From Notolepis coatsorum (lineage: Eukaryota > Chordata > Actinopteri > Aulopiformes > Paralepididae): a DNA stretch of 64,000 bases. Position 1 is the stretch's first letter; every line of letters begins with the position of its first letter. Below the pieces are notes generated by a model. The model worked only from the letters and a program-made list of their open reading frames with translations, made no database searches and was not told where the DNA came from. Below, in pieces: positions 60,230 to 64,000 of the stretch. The translations under genes and the position numbers were made by a program. Location: assembly GCA_963971535.1 (NCBI GenBank), contig OZ020586.1:78162412-78226411 (forward strand), given 5' to 3'.

Positions 60230-62229
60230 CCTCTTAAGCCCGATGGGTCCCACAATGACATCACGCCATGAATCCATCTCTACAGACTATGAATTAATGT
60301 TGCATATTTTTTTCTCAAATGTAGCCAAGAGTAAAGACCCTAACCCTGTCAAAACAGCAGTCAAAGTGTATATTTTCAGCATTACGTTTGTTTACCAACG
60401 ATTTTAACTGTTATTAGTGAAATATAAGATTATAGAAATCTCAGGGCATTCGCTCGGAAACCGGCGCATATTGACAGGAGGAAGTGGCACAGCCAAAAGT
60501 GAGTGTAGTCTTTTGAAAGAAGAGACCCAGGGCTTTCGATTGGCTTTCGAATTTCGAAAAAACGACACTACCCAGCTCATGCCAGCCTCTGTCAAACATC
60601 TGACTTCTGGATTTACTTTCTTATTTTTCGGGATTATCTCCCACAAACCTGACCGTCATTGGCATAAATTAGAACGCAGTTAGTTTCTCTACCTTTCTGT
60701 GAACGTCTAGCAAAAAAACGTGTTGCAATCTGATGAAAAATGGCGAAGAAATTGACATTATAAACGAGTAACTGTATTTACAGTAGATTTCATTCACGTT
60801 TTTTGCTGCACGGCTGGTGATACTAAATCCAGATGGAACTCTGCCATTGGAAAGGGGAAATTTGGCCCGATCCATAGATGTGCGACTTGGCTATAATAAG
60901 GTCATTTATAGGCCTGATATTCTATATTCTATAATCATATTTCAAATTGCGTCCGGATGGCAGAATTCAGTACTGTATCTACAAAACCTTCTGTTTAATC
61001 ATCTTCCCTTTATTCATTTGCTTAGATTTTTTGTACACGTGAGTGGCAATTTCATGTCTGGTACATTTTTGCATGGTGTTATTCACCATCAAAGATAAGA
61101 AAAAAAAAGAAAATGTATATTCTCCTTTTGGTTCATTACAATTTACTCAAGCCTAGTAACAGACACAATATTTCTGACACTGGGAATACATTCCCTGAGA
61201 TCCTTAGATATCCCTAGTAGTGTTGTCACGATACTGGAATTTCGAACTTCGATACGATACCTTGAAAAGTATCGATATTCGGTACCATTTTCGATATCAC
61301 AGGGAAAAAGGTTCAATCTTAAAATGTAAAAAAAAGAAGAAAAAAAAGATAAATATATATATATATTTTTATAAATTTTGCTTTTGTTGCTGGTTGATTC
61401 TCCTCAGCTTCTCTCTGGTACTATAAGAGAAGATAAATATAACACTTTTAAAACCCTTTGTTTATCTTTAGATCACACATAAAATAACTAAATGATATAA
61501 TCTTAGAAATTAAGTAAAGTTAATGCGTGTTAAGCATAACCGATTGATTGATTGCAAATTGTATTAACAGATTGCAGAATGGGTACAATACAGTACAGCT
61601 CAATACACACAATTGTTAAGGGGATGCAGACCAGAGAAAGACTTTTGTCTTGTTTACATCAGGGTCCCCCATTTTCAATTAATCATAACATACCGGTATA
61701 TGATATTTTTTTTATCAAATTTTATTTATTACCTTTTTTCAACTGCAAAGTAAAACTTTGTCAACATGTTTTATCTAATAAAATAAAGTTCAGTCTGTTC
61801 ATCTCACTTCAATAATTTTTATTGCAGAACATGGTATTTTCTCAAGCAGACAGATGTAAACACTGTAATCTGTGTTGCATGTACCTGACAAACTGAACTG
61901 TTTGTATTACAGTCATATTCCAATTTCACTGAATGCACATGGGTGTGTGTGGACTACTATACTATTACAGGTATTGAAATGAACAATGCAACTTCCTTAT
62001 ACAATTTCTTTTAATGAATAATTAAATATCGATATTGCGGGAAATTAGTATTGAAACCGTTTTAAATATTCAGAATCGATATGTATCGAAAAATCGCTAT
62101 TTTTGACAACACTAATCCCTAGATACCAAGAACATGCAAATGGACCTGGTAGAAGTGGAGCAATCTTCCATTTACTTAGGTATGTATTTTTAGGCAGATT
62201 TTCAGAAAATAGGGATAGGGCTCAAGGGG
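60230..62229 (+). mobile_element. piggyBac-like element with TTAA ends
   Basis: TTAA at 60226-60229 and 62230-62233. Terminal repeats CCTCTTAAGCCCGATGGG ... ATAGGGCTCAAGGGG. Decayed open stretches lie at 60417-60683 and 60817-61098 without a clear transposase signature. It carries a nested hAT-like element (61218-62114). A related copy is at 31365-32145. Confidence 0.8.
61218..62114. mobile_element. hAT-like element, 8-bp duplication ATCCCTAG, with a LINE tail inside
   Basis: ATCCCTAG at 61210-61217 and 62115-62122. Ends TAGTGTTGTCACGATACTGG ... TTTTTGACAACACTA. The interior has many ATCGATA motifs. 61538-61690 is a minus-oriented LINE tail (GATTGCAGAATGGGTACAAT; GGGTCCCCCATTTTCAATTA). Confidence 0.92.
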
Positions 62230-62468
62230 TTAATTAATAGTGTTAATATTTTAGTGATTAATGAACCAATGTGTTAATAGTGTTAATATCTTAGTGATGA
62301 ACCAACCAATGTGTTAATAGTGTTAATATCTTAGTGATGAACAAACCAATATGGTAATAGTGTTAATATCTTAGTGATGAACAAACCAATGTGTTAATAT
62401 CTTAGTGATGAACAAACCAATGTGTTAATAGTGTTTATATCTTAGTGATGAATAAACCAATGTGTTAA

Positions 62469-63382
62469 CCCATTCAGTGCCAACCACGAGATTAGTCGGG
62501 TTAACTCGCCATGCGTTGAGTGCCAAGACCAGAGAAAACTTGAGAAAACTCGGGTTTTAATCGTTATTTCTTTTATTAGCAATATCCATACATTTTTCAT
62601 CCTGACGTTATCATTGGGAATGGGTCTGAGCTCGAAAAGGGCAAATACCTATCATCTCCCGGATGGTATTGCACATCATTGGATTGGATTGGGTGGGACT
62701 GTGCATCAAAAAAATAAGTCCAGTCCAGGTTTTACTTGCAGCTGGATACTATTGCATTGAGTCCCTCCACTGGGAGCAGCGTCGATTATGTGTTTTGGTG
62801 CTATAACTTTGGATCAATAAACGCGATCAATATTTGGAATGGCAATCAGGAATTGGATTAATCTTTTTGCAGAACATCTGATGTGAGGTAAGGACTCTAT
62901 TTTACCAGTCTTGGGGTAATCAGATGTTTTTTTCTCCGCCATCGCAGCGTGTGTGTGTGTGCGTAACGTTAGCGCTGACCACGGCATGGATAATCGGTTT
63001 TTCAGCCCGCTTCTCTAGCGTGCATAAGTACACATATACTATCGATAATCTAGCGTTTATTTGAAAACTATTCATAAATCAGCCGAAAAATGCAGACGTG
63101 TTTTGTGTATTCTAGTAAAGGGCGATTATCGCGGAATTTCTCTGGAATCTCCAAAACTATACTCGTATTCAAAACGGTATAACACGGAAATGTACCAATG
63201 AAAAAACAATCCGTTTCGTACATGTTGACTGCAAGCAATCATTGATAAGCGAGGGGTGTTTTAGACCCATAGCCATAATTTAAGATATAGTTTAACGGTT
63301 CACAAATTTCCCCGTCCTCCCATTGACTTCCTTATTGGCACGCTAGCCCTAATATGGTCAAAGGGGCGTGGCTCTGAATGAG
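62469..63382. mobile_element. piggyBac-like MITE with TTAA ends
   Basis: TTAA at 62465-62468 and 63383-63386. Terminal repeats CCCATTCAGTGCC ... GGCTCTGAATGAG. The next bases (AACCACGAGATTAGTCGGG) resemble those of the 56084 element (AACCACATAATAATACGTG). About 910 bp with no coding frame. Confidence 0.88.
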
Positions 63383-63536
63383 TTAATGGTCTTAATATCT
63401 TAGTGATGAATGAACCAATGTGTTAATGTTACTATCTTAGTGATGTTAGTGTGTTAATACTAGTGTTAATATTTTAGTGATGAACGACCCAATGTGTTAA
63501 TATCTTAGTGACGACCATCTATTCTCTTCGTCTCAG

Positions 63537-63587
63537 GAGCCCAAGATGACTCGCTCTAAGTTTAAAGAAGTGGTAGAGAAAGGAGTG
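63537..63587 (+). CDS. gon4l: GON4L homologue, 17-residue exon
   Basis: Acceptor TCGTCTCAG, donor GTG|GTAAGT, phase 0. It encodes EPKMTRSKFKEVVEKGV; human GON4L has EPKMTRSKLKEVVEKGV directly after the previous exon's block. The gene continues beyond the window: most of the protein, including the C-terminal PAH-like and SANT-like regions known for this family, is not present here. Confidence 0.97.
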
Positions 63588-63639
63588 GTAAGTTCCCTCT
63601 TTTTCATAAAATGCTTGTCTTTTTTTGTGGTGTTAATAA

Positions 63640-64000
63640 TCTGGATAAGCTACTGTTGACAGCTGGATAAGCTACTGTTGACAGCTGGAAAAGCTACCGT
63701 TGACAGCTGGATAAGCTACTGTTGACAGCTGGATAAGCTACCGTTGACAGCTGCATAAGCTAATGTTGACAGCTGAATAAGCTACTGTTGACAGCTGGAT
63801 AAGCTACTGTTGACAGCTGCATAAGCTAATGTTGACAACTGCATAAGCTAATGTTGACAGCTGCATAAACTAATGTTGACAGCTGGATAAGCTACTGTTG
63901 ACAGCTGCATAAGCTAATGTTGACAGCTGCATAAGCTACTGTTGACAGCTGGATAAGCTACCGTTGACAGCTGCATAAGCTAATGTTGACAGCTGGATAA
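63640..64000. repeat. 22-bp intronic minisatellite, runs off the window
   Basis: About 16 copies of ATAAGCTACTGTTGACAGCT-GG, with variants at CTACT/CTAAT/CTACC and GG/GC/GA, starting about 55 bp after the donor of the last exon. Confidence 0.95.

Larger units (their letters stand above)
60181..63530. repeat. ~40-bp TTAA-rich minisatellite split by two piggyBac-like elements
   Basis: The unit AATGTGTTAATAGTGTTAAT-ATCTTAGTGATGAACAAACC (about 40 bp, two TTAAs per unit) is present at 60181-60229, 62234-62468 and 63387-63512. The gaps are two elements, each bounded by TTAA. The array ends about 25 bp before the next gon4l exon. Confidence 0.92.

Overview
This is a piece of a vertebrate nuclear genome, almost certainly a ray-finned (teleost) fish. 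Four exons on the + strand between 48.7 and 63.6 kb match the start of GON4L (zebrafish 'ugly duckling', udu), a nuclear chromatin and transcription co-factor. Their phases join without a shift (232 + 209 + 75 + 51 nt), and they encode the conserved block around NLT.VNVRNI / EVITNEHVVAMMKAA / EPKMTRSK.KEVVEKGV. The rest of the window is mostly intergenic and intronic repeat DNA of a teleost type: tRNA-derived SINEs, LINEs with microsatellite tails, Ty3/Gypsy, hAT, piggyBac-like and foldback DNA elements, plus unusually large micro- and minisatellites.

Layout. 1-9110: one 19-bp minisatellite of about 480 units, with a ~2.15 kb block duplicated inside it. 9.1-20.3 kb: microsatellites (including an unbroken (TG)n of about 1.9 kb at 12958-14854), hairpin-forming elements, LINE tails and a decayed hAT-type transposase. 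21.1-21.9 kb: two exons of an unrecognised acidic, Tyr-rich protein, with possible further exons at 22.35 and 36.29 kb. 22-36 kb: MITEs, two L1 fragments head to head, a GC-rich tandem region, a promoter-like motif cluster at 32.5 kb and several minisatellites. 36.6-44.5 kb: an inverted partner of the 12.9 kb TG locus, a SINE split by a hAT MITE, a 25-bp minisatellite of about 38 copies and LINE copies. 44.6-44.8 kb: a CpG-containing segment with a clean splice donor, a candidate promoter/first exon for gon4l. 45.1-47.5 kb: a 5'-truncated, frameshifted non-LTR reverse transcriptase on the minus strand. 48.7-64 kb: gon4l exons. The ~9.9 kb first coding intron holds a nested pile: a minus-strand Ty3/Gypsy element carrying a foldback element, a hAT MITE, a SINE and a piggyBac-like element, the last of which itself contains another foldback element and another SINE.

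Several transposon calls rest on exact target-site duplications read by eye: 8 bp for hAT-type, TTAA for piggyBac-like, 9-10 bp for the foldback family. The most interesting structures are the minisatellite with higher-order repeats, the extreme TG tract with a 134-bp inverted twin 22 kb away, a foldback family with 9-10 bp duplications, and a TTAA-rich intronic minisatellite that has taken two piggyBac-like insertions. I saw no bacterial gene, CRISPR array or intact RNA gene. Most long open frames in the window are translations of repeats.
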